A DNA stretch of 64,000 nt from Sphingobium sp. 15-1 (lineage in GTDB: Bacteria > Pseudomonadota > Alphaproteobacteria > Sphingomonadales > Sphingomonadaceae): assembly GCF_013375535.1 (NCBI RefSeq), contig NZ_JABXJG010000001.1:1240001-1304000 (forward strand), given 5' to 3'. Below are positions 9,489 through 17,923 of the stretch, one piece after another. Made by a program: the position numbers and the translations under genes. Under the pieces are notes generated by a model. The model searched no databases. It had not been told where the DNA came from and worked only from the letters and a program-made list of their open reading frames with translations. Position 1 is the first letter of the stretch; every line of letters starts with the position of its first letter.

Positions 9489-10361
9489 ATGAACTCGCAA
9501 GCCGCGCCGACTTCGCATTTCTACACGTCGCTGCGTATGCGCCTCCACTATCTGGACTGGGGCAACAGCGCGGCCCCGACGCTGGTCCTGGTGCATGGCG
9601 GGTTCGACCATGCGCGGAGCTGGGACTGGACGGCGCGGGCGCTGGCGAAGGATTATCACATCATCGCGCCCGACCTGCGCGGCCATGGCGACAGCGCCTG
9701 GTCGGCCGAAGGCTCCTATATGATGGAGAATTATGTCTACGACCTGGCGCAGTTGATCGAGCAACTGGGCCGTGATCCGGTGATATTGGTCGGCCATTCG
9801 CTGGGCGGTTCGATCGTCCTGCGCTATGCCGGGCTGTTCCCGGAAAAGGTCGCCAAGATCGTCGCCATAGAGGGGTTGGGCCTGTCGCCGGGCCGGATCG
9901 AGGAGCAGACGAAGAAGCCCGTGCCCGACCAATGGCTGCAATGGATCGAAAAGCGGCGAACCCGCGCGCGACAGACCCGGCGCCATTACCCGACCATAGA
10001 GGCGGCGGTGGCGCGCATGCGGGAACGCAACGACCATCTGTCGGTCGAGCAGGCGATGCACCTCACCATTCATGGCGTCAATCGCAACGAGGATGGCAGT
10101 TACCGCTGGAAATTCGACCCTTATCTGCACGATCCGGCGCCGCAGGCCTGGAGCGACATGGACCTACCCGAATTCTGGACGCGGATCACATGCCCGACGC
10201 TCCTGTGCCTGGGGCTGGATAGCTGGGCGTCCAATCCGGTGAAGGACGGACGCGCAGCGCATTTCCAGGATGCCCGGCTGGTCGAATTCGCGGATGCGGG
10301 TCACTGGCTGCACCATGACCAGTTCGACCGCTTCATGGCCGAATTGCGCGGATTCCTCTGA
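9489..10361 (+). CDS. Alpha/beta hydrolase
   Basis: A cytoplasmic alpha/beta-fold hydrolase of about 290 residues. The oxyanion-loop motif HGGFDHARSW, the nucleophile elbow GHSLGGS and the late catalytic His in DAGHWLHHDQ are in the expected order; an acidic residue lies between them in LGLDSW. The substrate is unknown. ATG 9489 (MNSQAAP) is preferred because AGGA lies four bases upstream; ATG 9447 (MTIVRSL) would add 14 residues. It is convergent with the nitronate monooxygenase gene downstream. Confidence 0.9.
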   Translation: MNSQAAPTSHFYTSLRMRLHYLDWGNSAAPTLVLVHGGFDHARSWDWTARALAKDYHIIAPDLRGHGDSAWSAEGSYMMENYVYDLAQLIEQLGRDPVILVGHSLGGSIVLRYAGLFPEKVAKIVAIEGLGLSPGRIEEQTKKPVPDQWLQWIEKRRTRARQTRRHYPTIEAAVARMRERNDHLSVEQAMHLTIHGVNRNEDGSYRWKFDPYLHDPAPQAWSDMDLPEFWTRITCPTLLCLGLDSWASNPVKDGRAAHFQDARLVEFADAGHWLHHDQFDRFMAELRGFL

Positions 10362-10388
10362 TCCGACCGGCGAGGCGAAGGTGGTCGG

Positions 10389-11321
10389 TCACGCGCCGAA
10401 AGCGGTGACCGCAGCCTGATATTCCGCCTTGAGCTGCGCGATGAAATCGGCCGCGGGCTGAATCTTGTCGATCACGCCAATCCCCTGCCCCGCGCCCCAG
10501 ACGTCGCGCCAGGCCTTCTTGTCGCCGCCTGCGATGCTGGCGAAATCCATGTCCGCCGCCTTGGGCAGCTTGTCGGCGTCCAGCCCCGCGGCGGCGATGC
10601 TGGGGCGCAGATAATTGCCGAGCACGCCCGTAAAATAGTCCGAATAGACGATGTCGCCCGCGCCGCTGTCGACGATCATCTGCTTATAGGCCGGTTCGGC
10701 ATTGGCTTCCTCCGTCGCGATGAAGGGGGAACCCATATAGCCGAAGTCGGCCCCCATCATCCGCGCCGCCGCGATCGAGCGTCCGGTGGCGATCGCGCCC
10801 GACAAGGCGAGCGGGCCGTCGAACCAGGCGCGGATCTCCTCCACCAGAGCGAAGGGTGACAGGGTGCCGGCATGGCCGCCCGCCCCCGCCGCGACCGCGA
10901 TCAGGCCGTCGGCGCCCTTCTCGATCGCCTTGCGCGCGAAGACATTGTTGATGACGTCATGCAGGACGATGCCGCCATAGCTATGCACCGCCTCGTTCAC
11001 ATGCTCCCGCGCGCCGAGCGATGTGATCACGATCGGCACGCGATATTTGACGCAGAGGGCAAGATCCTCCTCCAGCCGGCTGTTGGTCTTGTGCACGATC
11101 AGGTTGACGGCGAAAGGCGCATCCTGCTCCGTCAAAGCTTCTCCCAATTGCTGGAGCCATTGTTCGAACACACCCGAGGGCCGGGCATTGAGCGAAGGAA
11201 AGGCCCCGACGATCCCGGCGCGGCACTGGGCGATCACGAGCGACGGCTGCGAGACGATGAACATCGGGGAGCCGATCAGCGGCAGGGACAAACGGCCTTT
11301 CAAAAATGCCGGCAAGCTCAT
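10389..11321 (-). CDS. Nitronate monooxygenase / 2-nitropropane dioxygenase-like FMN protein
   Basis: A 310-residue TIM-barrel flavoprotein. The N-terminus LPLIGSPMFIVSQPSLV, the segment GADGLIAVAAGAGGHAG with the family His, and the FMN-phosphate region GRSIAAARMMGADFGYMGS are characteristic of NMO/NPD proteins, which oxidise nitronates or act on related substrates. The length is normal. It stands alone, convergent with the hydrolase at 9489-10361 and separated from DUF2794 by about 370 bp of non-coding DNA, so its physiological substrate cannot be told from context. Confidence 0.92.
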   Translation of the reverse strand: MSLPAFLKGRLSLPLIGSPMFIVSQPSLVIAQCRAGIVGAFPSLNARPSGVFEQWLQQLGEALTEQDAPFAVNLIVHKTNSRLEEDLALCVKYRVPIVITSLGAREHVNEAVHSYGGIVLHDVINNVFARKAIEKGADGLIAVAAGAGGHAGTLSPFALVEEIRAWFDGPLALSGAIATGRSIAAARMMGADFGYMGSPFIATEEANAEPAYKQMIVDSGAGDIVYSDYFTGVLGNYLRPSIAAAGLDADKLPKAADMDFASIAGGDKKAWRDVWGAGQGIGVIDKIQPAADFIAQLKAEYQAAVTAFGA

Positions 11322-11692
11322 GGGCCAAGCCTCTCCTTCATGATTTCCGGGAAGGCGCTATCATTTACGCAGGCGGCGAAAAAGGCCGAATCTTGGAGCT
11401 GTGGGTGGGAAGGAGGCATCTTCCACAATGCCGTAGGGTCAGGGATGATCGCTCTTCTGATGATTCCGGTCTTGCCGAACGGCAAATCGCCGCGTTTGGC
11501 GGGAGGGTGGCCAGTTGCTGACATTAGTTCTCCGTCACCCCGGACTTGATCCGGGGTCCCGCTGCCTTGGGCTAGGCGCGGACGAGAGAAGAAAGCGGGA
11601 CCCCGGATCAAGTCCGGGGTGACGAGGGGGGAATAGCGGGAAACCACCCAATATACACTCTTCCGCCGATGCCTCTGCGGACCGCGTACGCC
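11322..11692. other. Gene-free stretch holding repeat R4
   Basis: No open frame here looks real. The main content is the inverted repeat at 11533-11623. Just before it, GGCCAGTTGCTGACATT (11500-11516) resembles sequence flanking several R1 repeats elsewhere in the window. Confidence 0.6.
11533..11623. repeat. Inverted repeat R4 (long hairpin)
   Basis: A 91-bp element whose two 31-base arms are complementary. The left arm starts CGTCACCCCGGACTTGAT and the right arm ends in its reverse complement; about 29 bases lie between them. This is the well-known style of intergenic hairpin in alphaproteobacteria. A single degenerate relative is at 42057-42085. Confidence 0.85.
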
Positions 11693-12052
11693 TCAATCCC
11701 CCACGATCTTGAGCAAGCGCCGTTCGACAGGCGCGAGAATCCCCTGGAGTTCGGCGCCGCGCTTCAGCACATGGCCCGCCTCCCCGATCAGCGCCCACAT
11801 GCCCTGCCGGTTGCGCAGGGAGGGCCGTTTTTCGATGCGGAATTCCGGACGTTCGGCCGCCCGGCGAAAGGCGGAGAAAATCGCGGCTTCGCGGCCCATG
11901 TCGATCGCATAGTCGCGCCAATGGCCGGCGGCGACCATGCGGCCGTAAAGATCCATGATCCGTTGGAGTTCGAGACGATCGAAACCGGTCTGACCGGAGG
12001 AAGCCCTTACGCCCTGGGCCTCTTGCGACGGAAACGGCGTCACATTGCTCAT
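11693..12052 (-). CDS. DUF2794 family protein
   Basis: A 119-residue soluble protein recognised as DUF2794, an alphaproteobacterial family of unknown function. Conserved-looking segments are FDRLELQRIMDLYGRMVAAG, WRDYAID and a basic stretch around RIEKRPSLRNRQ. No membrane segments or catalytic motifs are evident. Its ATG overlaps the cysE stop (ATGA), so it is the second gene of a cysE operon and translationally coupled. A link to sulfur or cysteine metabolism rests on this overlap only. Confidence 0.85.
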   Translation of the reverse strand: MSNVTPFPSQEAQGVRASSGQTGFDRLELQRIMDLYGRMVAAGHWRDYAIDMGREAAIFSAFRRAAERPEFRIEKRPSLRNRQGMWALIGEAGHVLKRGAELQGILAPVERRLLKIVGD

Positions 12053-12762
12053 CAGGCGCGGCCACGCTCCTTAAGGAGCGGAACCTTCTCGCCAGGCGCA
12101 TCCCCCCGTTCCGCAAGCAGTTCAGCCAGACGCTTTTGCAATTGCTCGACCTCGCACTGAAGCAGTTCCAGTTTCTGCTTTTCCGGATCGAAACAGTCGG
12201 AGCAAGGCGTGCCATAGGGCAGGAATTCGCGCTGATAGGCGGTCACGTCGACCAGCATGGCGCGGGCGGGAATGCCGACCATGGTGGCGCCTTCCTTCAC
12301 ATCCTTGGTCACGACGGCATTGGCTCCCACGCGGGCTCGGGCGCCGACGCGCACCGGGCCCAGGACCTGCGCGCCGGACCCGACAATGACGCCGTCCTCC
12401 AGCGTGGGATGCCGCTTGCCGGCGATGCCGTTCGCGGGGTCGGTGCCGCCCAGCGTCACATTCTGGTAGAGGGTGACGTCATCACCGATCTCCGCCGTCT
12501 CGCCAACGACCGTGAAGCCATGGTCGATGAAGAAGCGCTTGCCGATTCGGGCGCCCGGATGAATGTCGTTGCCGGTCAGGAATCGGGAAAAATGATTCAC
12601 CGCCCGGGCCAGGAAATAGAGCCGTGTGCGATAGAGGCGATGCGCCACGCGATGGAAGGCCAGCGACCAGACGCCCGGATAGAGCAGGATTTCGGCGCGC
12701 GAGCGCGGAGCAGGGTCGCGGGATTTGACCGAGTCCAGATAAGCAATAAGATTGCGCAGCAT
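12052..12762 (-). CDS. cysE: Serine O-acetyltransferase
   Basis: CysE/EpsC transfers acetyl from acetyl-CoA to serine, giving O-acetylserine for cysteine synthesis. The hexapeptide-repeat (left-handed beta helix) region is clear: HPGARIGKRFFIDHGFTVVG, DVTLYQNVTLGG, VIVGSGAQVLGPV. The chosen start, ATG 12762 (MLRNLIAYLDSVKSRDP), has AGGGG six bases upstream and gives 236 residues; the frame stays open 47 codons further but with atypical sequence. The C-terminus carries a CSDCF pair and a Leu/Gln-rich, likely coiled-coil tail. It is divergent from the TauE gene. Confidence 0.93.
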   Translation of the reverse strand: MLRNLIAYLDSVKSRDPAPRSRAEILLYPGVWSLAFHRVAHRLYRTRLYFLARAVNHFSRFLTGNDIHPGARIGKRFFIDHGFTVVGETAEIGDDVTLYQNVTLGGTDPANGIAGKRHPTLEDGVIVGSGAQVLGPVRVGARARVGANAVVTKDVKEGATMVGIPARAMLVDVTAYQREFLPYGTPCSDCFDPEKQKLELLQCEVEQLQKRLAELLAERGDAPGEKVPLLKERGRA

Positions 12763-12922
12763 GCAGCGCCCCTGATGAAACCGACCAACTGGTACATAAG
12801 CGCAAAAGGATGAATTTTCCAGATGGCAGGCTATTTCGGCTTCGCCCGATAAAACAGAAAGTTTCTTGGCGGCCCGTGATATACCAATCAAGGCGGTAGA
12901 CAATCATAACAGGGACCATTGA

Positions 12923-13696
12923 ATGATCGACACCTTTATCGCCCATTTCGGCGAAATTCTGCCTTTCATTCTTATCGGTTTCGGCGCCCAGATGATCGAC
13001 GGCGCCCTAGGCATGGCCTATGGCGTCATTTCCAGCACGCTGCTGCTGGCGCTCGGCGTGCCGCCCAGCAGGGCGTCGGCCAGCGTGCATGCGGCGGAAA
13101 CCTTCACCACCGGCGTATCCGCGATCAGCCATATCGCCCATCGCAACGTCGATTGGCGCCTGTTCGCGCGGCTCATCATTCCAGGCGTGATCGGCGGCGT
13201 CACGGGCGCCTATCTGCTGTCCCATGTCGACGGCGCCGTCATCAAGCCGTTCGTACAATTCTACCTGACGGCGATCGGCGTCTATCTGGTCTGGCGCGGT
13301 TTCCATTACCCGCCCCAGGCGCGCGATCCCAAATGGGTGGGGCCGCTGGGCCTTGTCGGCGGCTTCATGGATGCGACCGGCGGCGGCGGCTGGGGGCCGG
13401 TGGTGACATCGAACCTGCTGATCCAGGGATCGAGCCCGCGGCACACCATCGGCACGGTCAACAGCGTCGAATTCATCCTGACCCTGTCGATCAGCATCAC
13501 CTTCCTGCTGCATCTGGGATGGGAAACCTTCACCACCTACACGATCGGCCTGCTGATCGGCGGCGTGATCGCGGCGCCCTTCGGCGCGAAGTTGGCCCGG
13601 CACGTCTCGCCACGAACGCTGTTCATCGCCGTGGGATCGATCCTCACGCTGACATCGCTGTTCGGCGTGGCCAAATGGCTTGGATATATCGGCTAA
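12923..13696 (+). CDS. TauE/SafE family sulfite exporter-like membrane protein
   Basis: A 257-residue integral membrane protein with about eight helices. The family signatures are FGAQMIDGALGMAYGVIS near the N-terminus and the repeat-related GGFMDATGGGGWGPVVTS in the middle. TauE/SafE proteins export sulfite, sulfoacetate or similar organic anions. The divergent arrangement with cysE, 160 bp apart, fits a role in sulfur handling; the substrate itself is inferred. Confidence 0.9.
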   Translation: MIDTFIAHFGEILPFILIGFGAQMIDGALGMAYGVISSTLLLALGVPPSRASASVHAAETFTTGVSAISHIAHRNVDWRLFARLIIPGVIGGVTGAYLLSHVDGAVIKPFVQFYLTAIGVYLVWRGFHYPPQARDPKWVGPLGLVGGFMDATGGGGWGPVVTSNLLIQGSSPRHTIGTVNSVEFILTLSISITFLLHLGWETFTTYTIGLLIGGVIAAPFGAKLARHVSPRTLFIAVGSILTLTSLFGVAKWLGYIG

Positions 13697-13735
13697 ATCA
13701 CTTATATTGCGCTTTCCAATCGAGGAAGGCGATCA

Positions 13736-14662
13736 ATGTCGAGCTACATGCCCACGCTCAAGCAGCTACAATATCTTGTGGCGCTGAAGGAGCATGGCCA
13801 TTTCGGCAAGGCGGCGGACAGTTGCTTCGTGACCCAGTCGACGCTTTCGGCGGGCATTCGCGAGCTGGAATCGCTGGTCGGCATCACGCTGGTCGAGCGG
13901 ACCCGCCGGGTGGTGCGCTTCACCGCGCTGGGCGACCGCATCGTCGAGAAGGCGCATCGCGTGCTGCGCGAGGCGGAGGAACTGGCCGCCATTGCGGAAG
14001 CTTCGGGCAAGCCGCTGACCGGCGAATTGCGCATGAGCGTCATTCCGACCATCGCGCCCTTCCTGCTGCCCCGCCTGCTGCCCAAACTGCGCAACGAGCG
14101 GCCGGAACTGAAGCTTTACCTGCGCGAGGAAACGACGCAGGCGGCGATCGAATCCCTGCGGCATGGCAATGTGGATTGCGTGCTGCTGGCCCTGCCCTTT
14201 CCGACCGGGGAACTGGACAGCGAAATATTGTTCCAGGACCGGCTCTATGTCGCCTTCCCGCGGGATGATCCGCGCGATCCGCCCGAATGGATCACGCCAG
14301 AGATGATCGACGAGACCAAGCTGCTGCTGCTGGAGGACGGGCATTGCCTGAAGGACCATGCGCTGGCTGCCTGCAACCGGCCGGAGATCCGGGCGAGCGC
14401 GATGATGATGGGCACATCCCTGCATACGCTGGTGCAGATGGTGGATAACGGCCTAGGCATGACGATCATGCCGGAAATGGCGATCGCCAGCGGACTGCTG
14501 GACCATACGCAGATCACCGCCCGGCCGCTGCGGTCGGAACGGGCGCATCGCGACATCGCGCTGGTGTGGCGCAAGAACAGCCCGCGGGACAAGGAATTCC
14601 GGTTGTTGGCGGAGCTGCTGCGCGATGCCGCGGATTTGCCGGAGGTCAGCCGGGCGGCTTAG
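13736..14662 (+). CDS. oxyR: Peroxide-sensing LysR-type regulator OxyR
   Basis: A LysR-family regulator of 308 residues: N-terminal winged helix (LKQLQYLVALKEHGHFGKAA) and a substrate-domain-like sensor. Cys204 and Cys213 lie in EDGHCLKDHALAAC with the same nine-residue spacing as the peroxide-reactive pair Cys199/Cys208 of E. coli OxyR, which identifies it. ATG 13736 has GAGGAAGG six bases upstream. No catalase or ahpC gene is adjacent. The stop codon TAG (14660-14662) coincides with the left end of the palindromic element that follows. Confidence 0.93.
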   Translation: MSSYMPTLKQLQYLVALKEHGHFGKAADSCFVTQSTLSAGIRELESLVGITLVERTRRVVRFTALGDRIVEKAHRVLREAEELAAIAEASGKPLTGELRMSVIPTIAPFLLPRLLPKLRNERPELKLYLREETTQAAIESLRHGNVDCVLLALPFPTGELDSEILFQDRLYVAFPRDDPRDPPEWITPEMIDETKLLLLEDGHCLKDHALAACNRPEIRASAMMMGTSLHTLVQMVDNGLGMTIMPEMAIASGLLDHTQITARPLRSERAHRDIALVWRKNSPRDKEFRLLAELLRDAADLPEVSRAA

Positions 14663-14925
14663 GCCGTAAACTCATAAATGTCGCGTTCGAGGCGCCAAAA
14701 TGGCGAACATATCGGGCCGAAATGCGCGCGGCGAAGGTTGGACACCTTTGCAAGCGCATTTCGGTTCGAGATGGAAGCCATTTTGGCGTCCTGCGGATTT
14801 GACCAAAAAGGCCCATCCCGGCGTCGAGAGGGCTTGAAATATCGACATATTCCTGCGCCCTCTCTCCTTGTGCTGGGCCTTTTTGCCTCAAACCTCGAAC
14901 GCGACATTTATGAGTTTACGGCCTA
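14660..14925. mobile_element. Palindromic miniature element with 33-bp perfect terminal inverted repeats (MITE-like)
   Basis: A 266-bp element. The ends, starting TAGGCCGTAAACTCATAA at 14660 and finishing with the reverse complement at 14925, are perfect 33-base inverted repeats (14660-14692 and 14893-14925). Two further hairpins lie inside. One is built on CGCCAAAATGGC/GCCATTTTGGCG, with the nested pair CCGAAATGCGC/GCGCATTTCGG. The other is built on AAAAAGGCCCA/TGGGCCTTTTT and GAGAGGGC/GCCCTCTC. TA at both outer ends fits insertion at TA, as in IS630/mariner-type elements. No transposase is encoded, and its ends differ from those of the IS630 element at 54287. Confidence 0.8.
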
Positions 14926-14956
14926 GACAACGAGCGTTGCCTTGGACGAAGAATCA

Positions 14957-15026
14957 CCGTGCTCCTGCGTAGGCAGGAGTCCAGTTCAGACGGCGGGACT
15001 GGGCTCCTGCCTACGCAGGAGCACGG
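14957..15026. repeat. Inverted repeat R1, copy 1 (short form, 70 bp)
   Basis: Two 29-base arms beginning CCGTGCTCCTGCGTAGG and ending in its complement, differing at one base, with a 12-base centre (TCAGACGGCGGG). It lies just beyond the 3' end of moaE. Six other copies of this family are listed below. Confidence 0.9.
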
Positions 15027-15053
15027 AGGTTTGGCAGCGTAAGTCAGAGCGCA

Positions 15054-15494
15054 TTACCGCTTCCAACTATCAGCCTTCACATCATCCTCAACGCGGGCTT
15101 CGACCCAGGCGGTGCGGTCATCGAAATGCTCCTTCTTCCAGAAGGGCGCCTGCGATTTCAGCCAGTCGATGAGGAACGCGCAAGCCTCCAGCGCGGCCGT
15201 GCGGTGGCGTGAGGCGGTGCCGACGAAGACGATCCGCTCGCCCGGCTCCAGCCGCCCGAAGCGATGGATCACCCGCACCCCGAGCAAGGGCCAGCGTTCG
15301 CTTGCCTCCGCAACGATGCGTTCGACCTGCGCCGTCGTCATCGCCGGATAATGTTCGAGTTCGAGCGCGATCAGCCCGCCATCCCCCCGCACGATGCCGG
15401 TGAAGCTGGCGACGCCGCCACCGCCGCTCGCCTCCAGCGCGGCGAGTTCGACCGCCGGGTCGAAATCCCCGGTCTGGATGGAAACGCTGCTCAT
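15054..15494 (-). CDS. moaE: Molybdopterin synthase catalytic subunit
   Basis: The large subunit of molybdopterin synthase inserts sulfur into precursor Z to make the molybdenum cofactor dithiolene. At 146 residues the length is normal. Motifs include GGGGVASFTGIVR, LELEHYPAMTT, VIHRFGRLEPGE and the active-site segment PFWKKEHF. Its ATG overlaps the moaD TGA (ATGA), so the two subunits are translationally coupled. Confidence 0.96.
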   Translation of the reverse strand: MSSVSIQTGDFDPAVELAALEASGGGGVASFTGIVRGDGGLIALELEHYPAMTTAQVERIVAEASERWPLLGVRVIHRFGRLEPGERIVFVGTASRHRTAALEACAFLIDWLKSQAPFWKKEHFDDRTAWVEARVEDDVKADSWKR

Positions 15495-15751
15495 CCGCCT
15501 GTGACCGGCGGAAAGATCGCCAGTTCCTTCGCTTCCCCGATCGGGCTGTCGAGTGGCACGAAGCGATGGTCGAGCGCCGCGCGCAGCTTGTCCGGTCGCG
15601 CAAAGGCCTCGGCATAGCCGCCGCCCCGCGCCGCCAGCGTAGCGATAAGCGCGCCGATGGTGACATCGGCGGCGGGCCGCTCGACCTGCTCCTCATCCCG
15701 GCCGATGGCTTCGCGGACCCAGGCGAAATAGACGAGGCTAAGCCGTGCCAT
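15491..15751 (-). CDS. moaD: Molybdopterin synthase sulfur carrier subunit
   Basis: A ubiquitin-like 86-residue protein whose C-terminus ends in Val-Thr-Gly-Gly; the terminal Gly carries the thiocarboxylate used by MoaE. The N-terminus (LVYFAWVREAIGRDEE) matches MoaD. The stop overlaps the moaE start, and the start lies 3 bases downstream of the pgsA stop, so pgsA-moaD-moaE form one transcription unit. Confidence 0.95.
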   Translation of the reverse strand: MARLSLVYFAWVREAIGRDEEQVERPAADVTIGALIATLAARGGGYAEAFARPDKLRAALDHRFVPLDSPIGEAKELAIFPPVTGG

Positions 15752-15754
15752 CGC

Positions 15755-16318
15755 TCAATCCATATGCTTGATGCCGACGCGCAGATAATCCCAGCCCGTG
15801 ACCAGGGTCAGGATTGCCGCCGCCCACAACGTGGCGATGCCGACCAGTTGCACGAAGGGGAATTGCGGGACGGCGCCTGCGAGAATCAGCGCACCCAGGG
15901 CGATGAGCTGAAAAGTGGTCTTCCATTTGGCGAGGCGGGACACCGGCACGGACACCTGGAGTCCGGCAAGAAATTCGCGCAGGCCCGACACGGCGATCTC
16001 CCGCAGAAGGATGATCATCGCGGCGGCGATATGGATGCCCGAAATGTCGCGGGTGGCCGACAGCATCAGGATCACCGCGCCGACCATGATCTTGTCGGCA
16101 ATGGGATCGAGGAAAATGCCCAGTCTCGACACCGCGCCCTGCGCCCGGGCGAGATAGCCGTCGAAATAATCGGTGATCCCCATCAGGCAATAGAGCGCGA
16201 AGGCCAACATATAGCCTGTGGTCCAGCGCGCACCGATTTCGGCGGGCCAGAGCAGGGCGACCAGCAGGGGTACGGTCAATATACGCGAAAGCGTCAGCAA
16301 ATTGGGCAGCGTCAGCAT
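15755..16318 (-). CDS. pgsA: CDP-diacylglycerol-glycerol-3-phosphate 3-phosphatidyltransferase
   Basis: PgsA is an inner-membrane enzyme making phosphatidylglycerophosphate. The protein has 187 residues and several membrane helices. It carries the full CDP-alcohol phosphotransferase motif D50xxDG54xxAR58(x8)G67xxxD71xxxD75. The N-terminus LPNLLTLSRIL is typical of PgsA. It is the first gene of the pgsA-moaD-moaE unit, a pairing of phospholipid and molybdopterin genes that probably reflects shared housekeeping expression. Confidence 0.96.
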   Translation of the reverse strand: MLTLPNLLTLSRILTVPLLVALLWPAEIGARWTTGYMLAFALYCLMGITDYFDGYLARAQGAVSRLGIFLDPIADKIMVGAVILMLSATRDISGIHIAAAMIILLREIAVSGLREFLAGLQVSVPVSRLAKWKTTFQLIALGALILAGAVPQFPFVQLVGIATLWAAAILTLVTGWDYLRVGIKHMD

Positions 16319-16465
16319 GGCGGCGGACTGCCACAGTCAGCGCCCGCGCACAAGCGGGCGCACGAGCAAGGCGACACGCCTTCGCGCACGGGAGGATTGG
16401 ACAGACCAGTCATCTATGGCTAGACCCCGCCACGCTCATCCACAGCGAAGAAGACCCCCTCGCCC

Positions 16466-17761
16466 ATGCAAGCCTCTCTCAGGCTCCTCAACAAGCGACG
16501 TTTTCTGCCGCTTTTCATCACCCAGCTCCTCGGCGCCTTCAACGACAATCTGTTCAAGAATGCGATGGTGCTGTTCGTCGTCTATACCGTCTATAACGAC
16601 GAGAAATCGGAAACCTGGTTCAGCGCGCTGGCGACGGGCGTCTTCATCCTGCCCTTCTTCCTGCTATCCGCCCTGTCCGGGCAATTGGCGGATCAGCGGG
16701 ACAAGGCGACCATCATCCGCATCGTCAAGGCGGCCGAAATCGTCATCATGACCGTGGGCGCAGCCGGGCTGGCGCTGATCTGGAGCGGGATCGCGGTCCA
16801 TACGCTCGCCATTCCGCTGCTGCTGGTCGCGCTGTTCGCCATGGGGGTGCATTCGACCTTCTTCGGGCCGATCAAATATGCGATTCTGCCGCAGCATCTG
16901 CATGATGAGGAAGTGCTGGGCGGAACCGGACTGGTCGAGGCGGGGACCTATATCGCGATTCTGGCCGGGACCATATTGGCCGGGGTCATCCCGGTACAGG
17001 CGGCGGCGGTCGGCATCATCCTGACCGCCGTGATCGGCTGGCTCGCCGGCCGCAAGGTGCCGCCCGCCCCATCGCTGCTGGAGCGGCAGCCGATCGATTT
17101 TCATATCATCCGATCCTCGATCACGCTGGTGCGGGGAACGATGCATATCAGGCGGCTTTACCTTGCCATCATGGCGATCAGCTTCTTCTGGGCCGTGGGC
17201 ACCGTGCTGTTCATCCAGTTCCCGCCGCTGGTCAAGAATGTGCTGAGCGCCGACAAGTCGGTCGCCAGCCTGTTCCTGGGCATTTTTTCGATCGGCATCG
17301 CCATCGGTTCGGTCGCGATCAACCGGCTGCTGGGGGGGCATGTGTCGGCCAAATATGCCCCGGCTTCCGTGATCGGCATGGGAATCAGCATCATCGCCTT
17401 CCATATCGTGTGCGATCTCTGGATGGCGGGGTCCGACGGGCGGATGCTCTCGCTGGCGGGATTTCTGTCCCATCCACTGGCGATTCCGCTGTCGATCTGC
17501 CTGCTATGCGTGACAACCTTCGGCGGCATGTTCGTGGTGCCGCTTTATGCCTTCCTCACCACCACGGTCGAGAAATGCGAGGCGGCGCGGACGGTCGCGG
17601 CGAACAATATCGTCAATTCGGGCGCGATGGTGATCGGATCGCTGATCACCATCAGCCTCAGCATCGCCGGGCTGTCGGTGGTGAACCAGTTGCTGCTGGT
17701 GGCGGCGCTGTGCCTGCCCTGCGCGTGGATCGCGTGGACGCTGCACAAGGCCTGCGATTGA
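16466..17761 (+). CDS. MFS transporter resembling the lysophospholipid transporter LplT
   Basis: A 431-residue, roughly 12-helix major facilitator. The N-terminal FITQLLGAFNDNLFKNAMVL and the segment FFGPIKYAILPQHL are hallmarks of LplT and of the transporter half of Aas-like fusions, which flip lysophosphatidylethanolamine inward for re-acylation. No acyltransferase domain is fused and none is adjacent. It is divergent from pgsA, another phospholipid gene. Substrate inferred from family resemblance. Confidence 0.88.
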   Translation: MQASLRLLNKRRFLPLFITQLLGAFNDNLFKNAMVLFVVYTVYNDEKSETWFSALATGVFILPFFLLSALSGQLADQRDKATIIRIVKAAEIVIMTVGAAGLALIWSGIAVHTLAIPLLLVALFAMGVHSTFFGPIKYAILPQHLHDEEVLGGTGLVEAGTYIAILAGTILAGVIPVQAAAVGIILTAVIGWLAGRKVPPAPSLLERQPIDFHIIRSSITLVRGTMHIRRLYLAIMAISFFWAVGTVLFIQFPPLVKNVLSADKSVASLFLGIFSIGIAIGSVAINRLLGGHVSAKYAPASVIGMGISIIAFHIVCDLWMAGSDGRMLSLAGFLSHPLAIPLSICLLCVTTFGGMFVVPLYAFLTTTVEKCEAARTVAANNIVNSGAMVIGSLITISLSIAGLSVVNQLLLVAALCLPCAWIAWTLHKACD

Positions 17762-17779
17762 TGGGAAGAAAGCGGACAT

Positions 17780-17909
17780 TCCCCCTCCCGCAGGCGGGAG
17801 GGGGCTAGGGGGTGGGCTAACGCGACATCAGCGGTGATCTTCAAAGGCTAAGCTAGAAGCTCGCTTCGCTCGCGCCCACCCCTAACCCCTCCCGCCTGCG
17901 GGAGGGGGA
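17780..17909. repeat. Inverted repeat R5
   Basis: An element of about 130 bp. The left arm (CCCCCTCCCGCAGGCGGGAG, then GGGGGTGGGC) and the right arm (GCCCACCCCTAACCCCTCCC onward) are complementary over about 35 bases with small gaps. Each arm contains its own short hairpin (CTCCCGCAGGCGGGAG). It lies between the LplT-like gene and the convergent small gene at 17924. Confidence 0.8.
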
Positions 17910-17923
17910 CGTCTTGGATTGCT

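Noticed and set aside
14666..14926. Open frames of about 82 codons on both strands inside the palindromic element
   Set aside because: Both strands give the same ending (RLERDIYEFTA) because of the terminal inverted repeats; this is a result of symmetry, not coding.
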